A DNA stretch of 64,000 nt from CAZAMP01 sp964486455 (GCA_964486455.1 CAZAMP010000016.1:21186-85185); one strand, 5' to 3'. Shown: positions 10,901-19,156, counted from the stretch's first letter. Translations and numbers: made by a program. Notes: generated by a model from the letters alone, not told the origin.

Positions 10901-11972
10901 TCCGGTGGCGGGCCGAGCCGTAAGCTTCGACGTGCTGTCCGGGCGGGGCAGCGTCGACGCGGACTCCGCAACGACGAACAGTGAAGGCGAGGCGTCGGTC
11001 CGTCTTTCGGTGGACGGCATCGACGACATCGTGATCTGGGCGCAGGCTGCCGGAGTCGGTGAGCGGATGCTTACGCTGCCCGTCTTGCGCCCGACGGGGA
11101 TCCACAACGTCGTCGTGGGCGACTCGGTTCTGTTCGGCGGCGAGCCTCCGACGACGCTGACGGCCGTCGTCCAGGACCCGTTCGGCGATCCGTATCCGTT
11201 CTACCCCGTGGAGTTCAAGGTCATTTCGGGTGACGGCTGGGTCGATACCGACTCGACCGTCACCGACACGCTCGGGCAGGCAATCGTCAACGTCCACGCG
11301 ATGGCCGGCGGTAGTGAGGACCTGTACATCGAGGTGACCGCCGCCGAGTTCGCTCCGTGGCCGGTGTCGCTCGTCGTTCTCGCCCCCCCCGTCACGGAGT
11401 TCGAGTTCATGGGGCCGGCGTCGAACGTCAACGGCGGCTACGTCGTCACCCCGGAGACACCGATACGTCTCTCCGCAAGCTCCGAGCTGGACGTCGGCGC
11501 GATCTACTACGGCGTGAACCTGGGATCTCAGGACGTTCCGAGAGATATCTACGCCGGTGAACTCACGCTCGCTTCGCTGGGAATTAGTGATCCAGGCGCC
11601 CATATGATCCGTTACTACGCCACCGACGTCGAGGGACACGAAGGCGAGATTCAGGAAATGACGGTCTATCTAACAACGACCCTCGCCACGGCGAAGCAGA
11701 TCACCAATCGTCCCAACCCGTTCAAGGCGGGGCGCGAGAGCACCGTCATTCTCTTCCGCTCAAACCGTTCAGGTCAGGCCGAGGTGACGATCTACGATCC
11801 ATATGGAAACCGGGTGTGGTCGACGCTCGTGGCCGTTCAGGCGGGTGTGATCAACCAGATCGCTTGGGACGGCCGTAACGGCAACGGGGCCATCGTCGGC
11901 AACGGAGGATATGTCTGCCGCGTCAAAACGCCGGACGGCGTGATGAAGCGAAAGATCGCGGTCGTCAAGTAG
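4986..11972 (+). CDS. giant multi-repeat Ig-like surface protein with FlgD-type C-terminal domain
   Basis: Start GTG 4986 is chosen because it follows GCGAGGGG and gives a signal peptide (LHLACIGLLTLAFPIAASA, then YDHLE). The frame is open back to GTG 4884, but that adds a charged, non-signal N-terminus. The 2328-residue product is built of beta-sandwich repeats. Seven copies carry PGE..PG then GKxGxP..Q...F.V..RAVDQYWN (near 5740, 6410, 6765, 7505, 7855, 8835 and 9835). Six carry Y.(I/V)VP(D/E)..VGPP..F...VRLVD (near 8206, 8510, 9200, 9520, 10190 and 10500). Two Big_1/invasin-like domains follow (about 10820-11390), then a C-terminal FlgD-like Ig domain (about 11690-11972: NRPNPFKAGRES, VTIYDPYGNRVW, WDGRNGNG). 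It is probably a long adhesin or surface filament. It heads a block continuing into a PorV-like barrel and Ton-type motor genes. Confidence 0.9.
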   Translation: MSNRINRLHLACIGLLTLAFPIAASAYDHLEIEVVNPDSVQGLPAVTVEVPFSVRVRAVDQGGNTDPSADFVHAELYSPDVNATLPPAHYLQGGEWQFDNCIFHDAGNAVRLKVRDADDGSVPHATVFINSYNFVDHFIIGLPPGDKQVGLPISVTITAVDANSSTIANFDDTVTLTADVGHFLMGPNIVVPGSSFNLGTATLFVRFLGTDPISYSNILTATNSVQYPGQGAPAQSSAVVSPLYPGALRTIVLLLPGETLTPGISPGKTGTPVTQTSGMTFDGVDIYATDEYWNPVRSAPYPDLDWSTSDPDVNVELPAPSTMGSNSDLDNEVKLVTAGLQRVTVDASGPITDTDHSWVTVGPEGLDHFVFDYAVWDTSDVQVTTSPFNIRVRAEDLYGNDFPFNGIVSIRVRIAQEERNDWLLIDNVQFVDGLLETTVQVTKRAFSARLIVDSLGGVVGESGRFQVNSGPLEKFLITFPGQNWMPGINDPDFPGYVGDPEGTIAGDVIDSVWIRPVDVYKNIATGSWLVNVACPTGYFELPNYGDNIVQVSGPTAIDVILRTHQQQRLSSEAGPGTEGISSNVSVTPSTFDRIVIEAPGESLDPGIFETIENDGKIGTPSVQDAGISFDVTVYACDAYWNPVQDSDPVLPMQIDFSSSDAAATLPVGPQTVGSNTEYFEAALRTLDEQSQQVITIDDLGSAATAFTTVPLQAGAIDHFDLGINNRATPTPNDPLDPIPDVQAGANLPNVTVVARDQFGNHITNYTEDGSLSVTHGSNVVTPVQIDFDDGFGDGSPYNGVWRGSVRITKAGDEVQLVVREDITAVTDSSNVFAVYPGAYADLLVMLPGEVHTPGVGPGKIGNPLPATVGETMTSSVVATDTWWNQVPEQPTVNLETSGYSVLLSGNNVPLEPDGHRDFDLYFRTAGVQNLAVKDLVEQAITDTSTVALSPGEFVRLQVIAPGESPNPGGPETDGKIGAPDAQTASLQFDVGVRSVDQFWNLVINNDEHIQILSDDGSLDDTNPPNQGQPLLDGSITFPIFLTSTGSVRIEATPMDNLDIDGHFVDVTILPGAHYVIEVPDSAFVGPPRSFPMTISLVDSLGQVEQGANNEVFIEAFKSNLAPPSGTLGFTSIQLASGTATILNQTYDTVEDIILQVTDRAGREMNSTPIVMMSNGMEYQIAVDGNPDLIVGPPSTFSVTVELRDVDTATLIDSDRQFGVEVWSVADDAVGPGRVGVNGSSLQGGRVVFEQSYTKAEAVYLSIQDTTDLVGNSPIFNLGADGYKRVQVLVPGEEVEPGDEAFEETGKSGTPDAQRSGEPFNIVVRAVDQYWNLADTTAGGTVHLDASDGSFENGNPWPQDVPFVNGKRTVEAFLVDEGVVEVTALDSDDLDRPEQRVDIPVLSSYAYEIIVPESAITGQVPGFQVSVRLYDPETDMTVQDASNRFTMTPLLANLNAGNGNLGIPEGQLIEGVDVINTQTYDVVEDILIRVSDDFGREAYSTVIHMETGGLYYEVTLPDSAMVGPPETFPIDVALIDSNTENVVMTRDGPINIVVFSANSGQPGDGDWSVNYELLDEGTVHFNQSYSKAEEVFVQVSDSTGVTGISNTCTVMADGYKRIQLLVPGETPVPGVPSETGKDGDVITQQAEVPFLVTTRAVDQYWNRATTVTGGSINLDSSEGSLGTGNPVNQGDPLINGSVSFEITLSQHGAAVLTAADSLTADIAIGTATVPINDAEYEIVVPEIATVGPPSSFTITVRLVNPTTGERINANNTFTLLALKPNRDAALDTLGVGGGTLSMGEIIIRNQTYATAQDIVIQVSDDLGREATSEIIHMEPVGIRYDVVVPEFAEVGPPATFDMVVRLVDVETGQVVTGDDRSFDIQAINSTTGTPGVGELGIATAFLVDGVSHLQQTYTALENIFFLVSDDTGDQVFSTTVQMRAAIPNSMDISVTPDPLRVRQRASLTATLTDLYGHPVAGRAVSFDVLSGRGSVDADSATTNSEGEASVRLSVDGIDDIVIWAQAAGVGERMLTLPVLRPTGIHNVVVGDSVLFGGEPPTTLTAVVQDPFGDPYPFYPVEFKVISGDGWVDTDSTVTDTLGQAIVNVHAMAGGSEDLYIEVTAAEFAPWPVSLVVLAPPVTEFEFMGPASNVNGGYVVTPETPIRLSASSELDVGAIYYGVNLGSQDVPRDIYAGELTLASLGISDPGAHMIRYYATDVEGHEGEIQEMTVYLTTTLATAKQITNRPNPFKAGRESTVILFRSNRSGQAEVTIYDPYGNRVWSTLVAVQAGVINQIAWDGRNGNGAIVGNGGYVCRVKTPDGVMKRKIAVVK

Positions 11973-11985
11973 GGAAGGCAGCATC

Positions 11986-13257
11986 ATGCGCGGACATCAT
12001 AGAAAAGCGGTTACGACCGCGATTGCGGTCAGTCTGGTTCTCACCTTGGCGCCGGTCGAAGCGCTCGGCGCGGGAGGCAGCGGGGGGCTCCCCGGGCAGC
12101 TCCTGCGGTACGGTTCGGCGGCACGCTCATTGGCGCTCGGCGACGCGTTCGTCGGGCTGGCCGACGACGTGTCCACGTCGTACTGGAACCCCGCCGGCCT
12201 CGAACAGCTTCGCACGGCACAGCTCACGGGTCTTCACGCGGAGCTCCTCGACGGCGCGGACTACGAGTTCTTCGCCATCGGATCTCCCACCGAGCACTAT
12301 GGGTCGTTCGCGCTGAGCGGCGTGCTCATGCGCATGGGTGGCTTCGAGCGCACCACACTATTCGAAGACCTGGGCGAGACGTTCAACCAGCACGAGAGCG
12401 CCTTCTCTCTCTCCTACGCTCGGCGGATCGCGGGTGTAGCGATGGGGATGAACGTGAAAGCCGTCAGTCAGTCCATCGGCGGGTTGTCGGGATCGGGCTT
12501 CGGGGGAGATCTCGGTGTCTACTACAGACCGACGCACCTCTTCAGCGTCGGCGCGGTGGCCCAGAACCTCCTTCAGCCGGAGCTTCGCTTGGATCAGGAC
12601 GCCGAGCTGTGGGCGCGCAGCTACCGTGCGGGTGCCGCGTTCTACCTGCACGGCGGACGGGTCATCGGTCTCACGGACGTGGGCTTGATCGACGGCGGCG
12701 ACACGCGGCTGTCCGGCGGAATGGAGGCCTGGCCGATGGGCAGCTTCGCGCTGCGCGCCGGCTACAACGGCCAATTGGAGCAGTTCACTGGTGGGATCGG
12801 AGTGCGCCGGGGCAATTTGCAGTTCGACTATGCATACAACCCGAGCGATTTCGGGCTCACCAATGTCTTTTCAGTTACATGGCGCTTCGGAGTTCCTTTC
12901 GGGATCCGAATGGGCCGATCCGTCCAGCACTTCTCGCCGACCGGTGGCACGCGTGAGGTAGAGCTTCACGTCCAGACCGCCGTGCGTGGGGAGCCGAAGA
13001 GCTGGCAGCTGATCATTCGAGAGAACGATGGCGAAATCATCAAGCGCATCGAGGGTGACGACGCGCCACCGGAAACGTTGGTCTGGGCCGGTGACGATGA
13101 TCTGGGCCGTGGCGTTCCGAACGGAACGTACTACGCGGAAGTGGTCATCGTTGATCGGATCGGACAGGAGTGGACGTCGGTGACCGGCGTCGAGGTTCTC
13201 AACTTCAGCGAAGATGCGGTGGTCCCGATGCGCATCGAGGTGAGCGGGGGTGAATAG
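11986..13257 (+). CDS. PorV/PorQ-family outer-membrane beta-barrel with FlgD-like C-terminal domain
   Basis: The 423-residue protein starts at ATG 11986 behind GGGAAGGCAG, 13 bases after the giant gene. A signal peptide (to about residue 29, ALGA) is followed by the family hallmark LLRYGSAARSLALGDAFVGLADDVSTSYWNP(A)G. Alternating barrel strands run to about residue 300, including FGGDLGVYYRP and LSGGMEAWP. A C-terminal Ig-like extension (about 325-410, WAGDDDLGRGVPNGTYYAEV) resembles the FlgD-type domain. In Bacteroidota, PorV is the outer-membrane shuttle that receives type IX cargo by its C-terminal domain. Whether this homologue does the same is inference, supported by its position next to a large protein bearing a comparable C-terminal domain. 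Confidence 0.88.
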   Translation: MRGHHRKAVTTAIAVSLVLTLAPVEALGAGGSGGLPGQLLRYGSAARSLALGDAFVGLADDVSTSYWNPAGLEQLRTAQLTGLHAELLDGADYEFFAIGSPTEHYGSFALSGVLMRMGGFERTTLFEDLGETFNQHESAFSLSYARRIAGVAMGMNVKAVSQSIGGLSGSGFGGDLGVYYRPTHLFSVGAVAQNLLQPELRLDQDAELWARSYRAGAAFYLHGGRVIGLTDVGLIDGGDTRLSGGMEAWPMGSFALRAGYNGQLEQFTGGIGVRRGNLQFDYAYNPSDFGLTNVFSVTWRFGVPFGIRMGRSVQHFSPTGGTREVELHVQTAVRGEPKSWQLIIRENDGEIIKRIEGDDAPPETLVWAGDDDLGRGVPNGTYYAEVVIVDRIGQEWTSVTGVEVLNFSEDAVVPMRIEVSGGE

Positions 13258-13261
13258 AGCG

Positions 13262-16200
13262 ATGAAGGGTTCAAGCTGGCAGCTCGAGCGGAGCGAGCGC
13301 CGCGGTTCCCGCGCGCGCCTGACCTGGTCAATATGGATCGTGTTGCTTCTACTCGCGCCGTTGCCGGCTCATGGGGAGTCGGATACCGAGGTGCCGCCCG
13401 AGGCGGCGCTCTGGCGGTCGGCCGGGGAGAGTTTCGAAGGCGGATCGGACAAATCGGCGGCGCTCAAGCAGTACCGCTTGTTTGTCTCGACCTACGGAAA
13501 GAGCCAACGTGCTGCTGATGCGCAGTTCATGGTTGGGGAGTGCTTCTTCGCGATCGGCGACTACCCGGCGGCACTCGCGGAGTACGAGCGCGTGTTCAAG
13601 TACGCCGGCCGAAGCGAGACGTTGGTCGCCAGCGCCTACCTCCGGATGGGGGAGGCCACCTACAACCTAGGTATCTTCGATCGTTCGATCGAGTATCTGA
13701 ATCGCGTCGTCGGTGACTACGCGAAGTCGTATCTCGCCGGCGAGGCGCTCTTCTCGCTCGGTGAAGCGTTCATTGCCCAGGAGAAGTGGGAGAGGCTGGA
13801 AGAAACCTACCGGCATCTCCTCGAAACGCGGCCCGGCTATGCGGATCGCGATCACGTCAAGTTCGCCCGCGGAATCTTCGCCTATCACAAGGGCGACTAC
13901 GATGAGGCCATCGCTTACCTAAAAGATGTAGAGAGCGATCGGGGGGTATTTTTCTGGGGGCGGTCGCTCGAGGACGACGGACAGTATCTGAGGGCGATCC
14001 AGAAGTTCAGGCAGCTTCTCCGCGAATACCCGGGAAGCCCGCTCGCGGACGATGCCGCGTTCGCCGTCGCGGACGCGTTCTTCAAGGCGGGTCAGTTCCA
14101 GCTCGCCATCGAGGCGTACACGTCGTTCACCGACATGTGGCGCGAGAGCCCATTTTACCCGAACGCGCTCTACAAGCTCGCCTGTGTTAGCTTTCAGGAA
14201 GGACGCTACGAGGAGGCCATCCGCTCCCTCGAAGAGGTCCGCAATGACTACGCCGATGAAGAGATCCGCGCCTACGCGGATTTTCTCATCGGCAACTGCT
14301 ACCGGGAGCTGGGAAAGGTCCCCGAGGCCACGTTCGCCTATTCACGAATCGTGGACGAGTTCCCCCAGGCCCGCATCGCGTCGGCCGCGCTCCACAAGAT
14401 GGTCTGGTGCGCTGCCAGCGAGCAGAACTTCGCGCAGGCGGTCCTCCTCTCCGAAGACTTCCTCCGTCGGTATCCGGGTGACCCGCTCGCCGGTCGAGTG
14501 CTGATGCTCAAGGGCTTCTCACATCGCCAGCTGAATGATCACACGCGGGCCATCCGTGACTTTCAGGCCATTCTCGACAAGCACCCGGGCACGGATCTGG
14601 CGGAGCGTGCTCTTGCGCTGGCGCTGATCACGTTTCACGAGGTGGGTGCGCATGACCGAATGATCACGACGTACCGCTTCCTGGCGGGCGAGCTCTTGCC
14701 TACCGAGAGCGTCTGGCGGGCGCGAAGCTACTACCATTTGGGTGAGGCGTACTACTCTCTCGGGCTCTACCAGGATGCATCGCAGATGTACCGCCTCGTG
14801 TTGACCGGCTATCCGAGGTCGGATGTTGCGGCGTACGCGCTCCAGGGACTCACGGCGTCCTATGGGAAGATGGGGCAGTACGAGCTGGCTCTAGAGGAGC
14901 AGGAAAAGTTCCTTTTCGCGCTCACGAACGCTGAGAGCGAGGACGGACGGAACTACCTGGTCGTCGCCGCAATTCATTTCAACAAAAGGGACTACGAAGA
15001 GGCCCTGCACGGCTATCAGGCGTTCTTGGCCGCACACCCGGACGATCCCGAAGCCGCCGGCGCGTTGCTTCAAAGCGGCGACGCGTACTATCGGCTGCAG
15101 TACTACGAGAACGCGATCGAGTCGTGGCGGACGCTCATTCATCGTTTCCCCAGCGACGCGCGCGCAATGGATGCGCTCTACAAGATCGCCGACACGGAGT
15201 TCGGACTCGGGCATTTCGATGCCGCGGCCGCTAACTATCAGGCGCTCATCGATCGCGCTCCCGACTCTCCGCATGCCGCCGACGCGTCGTTCAGCATCGG
15301 GAACTGCTACTACAACCTGAGAAACGACGACGCAGCCGTGCTCGCCTTCGAGGGGTTCATCACAACCTATCCGTTCGACGAGCGCGTGGAGGCGGCGGAG
15401 CGCGGCATCCAGGCGTGCTTCCTCCGGTCGGATCGCCCGATCGAGGAGTACCTGGCGCAGAACCCCGACAGCCCGCTTGCCGCAGATTTCCTCTGGCAGG
15501 AAGGGCAGCGGGCATTCTCGGAGGAGCACTACTCTCTCGCGATCGAACGCTTCAAGCGTGTTGCCCTCGACTATCCGGAGAGCGAATCGGCGCCCAACGC
15601 GGTGTTCTACCTGGCGGAGGCGCACTACAAGTCCGAGGAGATGGAGGCCGGTCTGGCGACCTTCAAGAACTTCGCCGCCACGTATCCCAATCACGATCTG
15701 GCTCCGCTCGCGAACTTCCGCACCGGGGCGGTCCTCTATCGTCTCGAGCGGTTCGCGGAGTCCGCCGACGCGTTCGAAGGTCTCATGTGGCACTACGGCG
15801 ACTCCGAGTACGCGGGGCTCGCGGCGTTCAACGTCACGCTCGCGCTCGCGAAGCTCGAAGAGTGGCCAGAGTACGTCGAGGCGTGCAAGCGTCTCCTGGA
15901 GATCTTCCCGGAACACGAAAAGCGCGGGGAAGTGATGCTTCAGATTGCGATCGTCTATCAGGAAGAACTGGGTGACTACCAAAAGGCGATCGACGCCTAT
16001 CAAACGGCGGTCGGGGAGGCTTCGGACCGCGAAGCGGAGATCAATTATCGGATCGGCGAGTGCCACGAGAAACTGCACGACACGGATCTGGCCCTTCAGA
16101 TCTATGAACGCGCGGGACACAGCGGCGCGTCGACCGACCCATACCGGATAGCGGGCTTGGCGGAAGTCGCCGAGATCCATGAGGCACGACGGGATTGGTC

Positions 16201-16306
16201 CAAGGCATTGGAGGTGTACAAGGAAATCGCCACTTCGGGTGGCAAGCCGGAGTGGAAGGAAATGGCCGAGGCGAAGATCGCGGCCATCGAGGCGCAGATG
16301 CAATAG
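13262..16306 (+). CDS. large periplasmic TPR protein (BamD/YbgF-like repeats)
   Basis: ATG 13262 follows AGCGGGGG and is four bases after the PorV-like gene's stop; GTG 13250 in the same frame would overlap it. The 1014-residue protein begins with a basic stretch and an uncleaved or cleaved signal (WIVLLLLAPLPAHG). The rest is tetratricopeptide repeats of the outer-membrane-lipoprotein type (AAALKQYRLFVSTYGKS, ADAQFMVGECFFAIGDY, PNAVFYLAEAHYKSEEM), roughly two dozen units. Such solenoids (YbgF, BamD-like) scaffold envelope complexes. Its place between the barrel and the ExbB/ExbD/TonB genes suggests that it links the inner-membrane motor to the outer-membrane machinery. Confidence 0.88.
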   Translation: MKGSSWQLERSERRGSRARLTWSIWIVLLLLAPLPAHGESDTEVPPEAALWRSAGESFEGGSDKSAALKQYRLFVSTYGKSQRAADAQFMVGECFFAIGDYPAALAEYERVFKYAGRSETLVASAYLRMGEATYNLGIFDRSIEYLNRVVGDYAKSYLAGEALFSLGEAFIAQEKWERLEETYRHLLETRPGYADRDHVKFARGIFAYHKGDYDEAIAYLKDVESDRGVFFWGRSLEDDGQYLRAIQKFRQLLREYPGSPLADDAAFAVADAFFKAGQFQLAIEAYTSFTDMWRESPFYPNALYKLACVSFQEGRYEEAIRSLEEVRNDYADEEIRAYADFLIGNCYRELGKVPEATFAYSRIVDEFPQARIASAALHKMVWCAASEQNFAQAVLLSEDFLRRYPGDPLAGRVLMLKGFSHRQLNDHTRAIRDFQAILDKHPGTDLAERALALALITFHEVGAHDRMITTYRFLAGELLPTESVWRARSYYHLGEAYYSLGLYQDASQMYRLVLTGYPRSDVAAYALQGLTASYGKMGQYELALEEQEKFLFALTNAESEDGRNYLVVAAIHFNKRDYEEALHGYQAFLAAHPDDPEAAGALLQSGDAYYRLQYYENAIESWRTLIHRFPSDARAMDALYKIADTEFGLGHFDAAAANYQALIDRAPDSPHAADASFSIGNCYYNLRNDDAAVLAFEGFITTYPFDERVEAAERGIQACFLRSDRPIEEYLAQNPDSPLAADFLWQEGQRAFSEEHYSLAIERFKRVALDYPESESAPNAVFYLAEAHYKSEEMEAGLATFKNFAATYPNHDLAPLANFRTGAVLYRLERFAESADAFEGLMWHYGDSEYAGLAAFNVTLALAKLEEWPEYVEACKRLLEIFPEHEKRGEVMLQIAIVYQEELGDYQKAIDAYQTAVGEASDREAEINYRIGECHEKLHDTDLALQIYERAGHSGASTDPYRIAGLAEVAEIHEARRDWSKALEVYKEIATSGGKPEWKEMAEAKIAAIEAQMQ

Positions 16307-16317
16307 GAGTTGCAGCA

Positions 16318-16992
16318 ATGGGAAACATCTCGATCATTAACCTCCTTAAGACATCATTGGCTCTCGATGTTCTCATCGTGATGTCGATCGTGACTGTGGC
16401 GTTTGCCATTGAGAGGTGGTGGTATTTCAAGAAGACGTCCTGCAACGTCTCGCAGTTTCTGAAGTCGCTTCGCGACAAGATCACCGGTCGCGACCTGCAG
16501 GGCGCGATCCGCGTGTGTCGCATGAACAAGGCTCCGGTCGCACGTGTGGCCGAGACCGTACTGACCAATGCATCGCTTCCGCGAAGAGAGCTCGATCGGG
16601 TGGCGGATACTTCGAAGGAAATCGAAGGCGTGGAGATGGAACGCAACCTGATCGTTCTGGGAACCATGAGCAACACGGCTCCGCTGATGGGCCTATTCGG
16701 TACGGTCGTCGGGATCATCCGATCGTTCCGTGACATCGCGGTCACCGGCTCGGGCGGGTCTTCCGTGATTGCCATGGGCGTGTCGGAAGCGCTCCTGACG
16801 ACGGCCGTGGGTATCGTGATCGCCGTCGTGGCGACGCTCTTCTACAATGCATGCATCCGTCGGATTCGCGTGCGGTCCGTCGAGATGGAGGACGCGCACC
16901 AGGAGTTGGTGACAATGCTCGCCGCGGAACGGCAGTCGGCCGCGGCGACCCGGCGCAATTCGGAGATCCATGTGCTCAAGAAGGCCGCCTGA
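16318..16992 (+). CDS. MotA/TolQ/ExbB-family proton-channel protein
   Basis: The 224-residue product starts at ATG 16318 behind AGGAGTTGCAGCA. TM1 is near residues 10-32 (LALDVLIVMSIVTVAFAIER). A cytoplasmic helical stretch follows, then two conserved spans: NTAPLMGLFGTVVGIIRSF (about 119-140) and GVSEALLTTAVGIVIAVVATLFYN (about 156-180). Both match the ExbB/TolQ core. The family forms a pentameric proton channel around an ExbD/TolR dimer and drives TonB- or TolA-like partners. Two exbD-like genes and tonB follow directly. Confidence 0.93.
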   Translation: MGNISIINLLKTSLALDVLIVMSIVTVAFAIERWWYFKKTSCNVSQFLKSLRDKITGRDLQGAIRVCRMNKAPVARVAETVLTNASLPRRELDRVADTSKEIEGVEMERNLIVLGTMSNTAPLMGLFGTVVGIIRSFRDIAVTGSGGSSVIAMGVSEALLTTAVGIVIAVVATLFYNACIRRIRVRSVEMEDAHQELVTMLAAERQSAAATRRNSEIHVLKKAA

Positions 16993-17009
16993 GCGGGGCA
17001 GGGGGTGAG

Positions 17010-17432
17010 ATGAAGCGCCGAAAGATGGGTCTGTCGCAGGCGAATACGCGACCCAACATCACCCCGCTCGCTGATGTCACGATGACGTTGATCATCGTGT
17101 TCCTCATCGCGATGCCGGCACTCATGTGGAGCGGTATTCGCGTCAACGCGACGCAGGCGACGACCGCCCAGCATGAAACCGTTCCGATGAGCGAGGTGCA
17201 GGGCGAGCTGATCGTGATCTCGGTCGAACCGTCAGGGATCCGGCTCGACGGCGAGCCGATCTCCATCGACGATCTCGGCCCGGCGATCGAAGCCCGCACG
17301 GGGGATGAGGGCGGCAGCACCGTGGTGGTGGTGCCGGACGACGAGGTGATCCTGGCCTCCGTCGTCGACGTACTCGACACGGCCAAAGGGGCCGGTGCGG
17401 AGAAGATCGCGCTTCTGGACCGGGTGGAGTAA
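17010..17432 (+). CDS. ExbD/TolR-family protein (first copy, membrane Asp present)
   Basis: ATG 17010 is 17 bases after exbB, with GGGGGTGAG upstream. The 140-residue protein has a short cytoplasmic N-terminus, then NITPLADVTMTLIIVFLIAMP, which aligns with the ExbD/TolR span and keeps the proton-binding Asp of P(L/F)xDV. The periplasmic domain (about 55-140) ends in the usual ExbD pattern GGSTVVVVPDDEVILASVVDVLDTAK. It is predicted to be the force-generating partner of the ExbB-like protein just upstream. Confidence 0.92.
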   Translation: MKRRKMGLSQANTRPNITPLADVTMTLIIVFLIAMPALMWSGIRVNATQATTAQHETVPMSEVQGELIVISVEPSGIRLDGEPISIDDLGPAIEARTGDEGGSTVVVVPDDEVILASVVDVLDTAKGAGAEKIALLDRVE

Positions 17433-17456
17433 CCACCCGAGGACTGCGGGGTCGTC

Positions 17457-17858
17457 ATGAAACATGAACTCAAGAACGACATCGACGTCGTTCCTGTTAT
17501 CAACGTCTCACTCGTCATCGTGCTGACGATGATGCTGATTTCGCCGTTCCTCGCGGAATCCGAGCTCAAGGTCGAACTCCCGGAGGCCGGCTCGGCCGAG
17601 GTGAAGGACGAGGACAAGATCGAGGTGACCTATACGCTCGAGGGTGAAGTCGCCGTCAACGGGACCATCGTTGAGGCGACCGAGCTCGGGGCGATTCTCG
17701 AGGCGGCGTTTGCGGACAACCCGTCCCAGATGGCGGTCGTGAAGGCGGACCGCAATCTCAGGTACGGGGACGTCGAAGACGTCATCGCCACGGTACAGCA
17801 CTCGGGCGCGCCGCGCTTGGCGCTCGCGACCGATCGAAAGAAGCGGGAGCGCGGATGA
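17457..17858 (+). CDS. ExbD/TolR-family protein (second copy, membrane Asp replaced by Asn)
   Basis: The 133-residue protein starts at ATG 17457. The membrane region DIDVVPVINVSLVIVLTMML aligns with the first copy's PNITPLADVTMTLIIVFLI but has Asn where the family has the essential Asp. The periplasmic domain is intact (VAVNGTIVEATELGAILEAAF, AVVKADRNLRYGDVEDVIATV). It probably pairs with the first copy as a heterodimer in which only one chain carries the protonatable residue, or plays a structural part. Its stop overlaps the start of tonB (ATGA). Confidence 0.9.
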   Translation: MKHELKNDIDVVPVINVSLVIVLTMMLISPFLAESELKVELPEAGSAEVKDEDKIEVTYTLEGEVAVNGTIVEATELGAILEAAFADNPSQMAVVKADRNLRYGDVEDVIATVQHSGAPRLALATDRKKRERG

Positions 17859-19141
17859 TCATCAAACGAAGCCGCGCCAAACAGACACGAACATCAATTG
17901 GCGTTTCTCTGGGACTGCATGCGGCGCTGTTGCTGCTGCTGGCAGTCGGTGTGACGGCGCAGTCCCAGTTGGACGATGATCTCGTGGAGATTTCATATAT
18001 CGAGGCGCGCTATGGCAAGGAAGTGGCTCAGAAAGTCGCCATTCGCAGCCCGGTCCCCGGGTCGGGTCCAGGCGGGGTTTCTAGCCGCTCGGCGCACAAG
18101 GAGACGCCGAAGTCTGAGACGAAAAAGGCCGCCAAACCGACCCGTGTGACGCCACCCCGGCCGGAGCGCCCGAAACCGACGCAGCTGGCGGATGCGGAAT
18201 TCGATTTGGCCGCGGTCCGGCCGGTCGACGCGCCGGACAAGCTCGGTGCGCGCAAGCAGCTCGAGACCCGTGATCTCGTCAAGGCGATGGCACTGGACAC
18301 AAGCAATCCCATGAAGACGGCGAACCTGTCAGATGCCGTGTCCGCGCAGATCCCGGTCACGAGCTCCATTTCGTCGAACTTCGCGCCGGAGAAGTCGTCG
18401 CTCATCAGCCGCGCGGGCGGTGCCGTTTTGGACGACGTGCCGTTCAAGACCTCTGACACCGGCGGTTCGATGGCGCTCGTTCTCCCGGACGAGGACGCGA
18501 CCTCACGCGCCGCCATCGGTGGCGGCGGTCTGCTGGCATCGGCGGGGCAGTTCGCGCCCGAGGGTGCAGGGTCCCTCGTCGAAAGTGACGGCCCCGGATC
18601 GGGGGCAATCATGGATGCCGCCGCGCTCGCGCCCGCTCCGGGCGGTGGATCCAGTGAGTCGCGCGGCCGCCGCACGATTCTCGACTACGGATCCGGCAAT
18701 GGTGGCCCAGGCGGCGGTGGGGGTGGCGCGTTGATGGAGAAGGCGCCTCCTGCGGCAGGATCGGTTCTCGAGGAGGTTCGACGGGACAAGCAAGCGTCGG
18801 ATGAACAACTCGTGGATCGGTCGATCTCCGCAAACGGGAAGGGTGTCTCGTTCATGCTGGCCGGCCCCATTTCGGATCGTGAAATCGTGCGGGCGATCAC
18901 ACCACCCTATCCCGCCGACGCGAAGGCGAACGGATGGGAAGGCGTCGTTGCCATTCACTTCACGGTTCTGGCGGACGGCCGCGTGAAGGACAACATGTAT
19001 CTCGAACAGGCCTCGGCGCATCACGCGCTGAACGAGTCCGCGATGATCGCGCTCAGAGACTGGCTCTTTTCACCGCTTCCCGCCGGTCAGGCCCAGGTGG
19101 AGCAGTGGGGAGTGCTGACGATCATTTTCAAGCTTCAATAG
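17855..19141 (+). CDS. TonB-family energy transducer
   Basis: The 428-residue protein has one N-terminal span (SIGVSLGLHAALLLLLAVGVTAQ). A long low-complexity periplasmic linker follows, first Pro/Lys-rich (TPPRPERPKPTQ) and later Gly-rich, and then a C-terminal TonB domain (about 340-428: AITPPYPADAKANGWEGVV, VLADGRVKDNMYLEQASAHH, ALRDWLFSPLP). The start overlaps the second exbD stop by four bases, so translation is coupled. It is predicted to carry inner-membrane proton-motive energy to an outer-membrane partner. The nearest candidate in the operon is the PorV-like barrel system; no TonB-dependent receptor lies in the window. Confidence 0.92.
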   Translation: MIIKRSRAKQTRTSIGVSLGLHAALLLLLAVGVTAQSQLDDDLVEISYIEARYGKEVAQKVAIRSPVPGSGPGGVSSRSAHKETPKSETKKAAKPTRVTPPRPERPKPTQLADAEFDLAAVRPVDAPDKLGARKQLETRDLVKAMALDTSNPMKTANLSDAVSAQIPVTSSISSNFAPEKSSLISRAGGAVLDDVPFKTSDTGGSMALVLPDEDATSRAAIGGGGLLASAGQFAPEGAGSLVESDGPGSGAIMDAAALAPAPGGGSSESRGRRTILDYGSGNGGPGGGGGGALMEKAPPAAGSVLEEVRRDKQASDEQLVDRSISANGKGVSFMLAGPISDREIVRAITPPYPADAKANGWEGVVAIHFTVLADGRVKDNMYLEQASAHHALNESAMIALRDWLFSPLPAGQAQVEQWGVLTIIFKLQ

Positions 19142-19156
19142 CGTGGGGGACGAACG

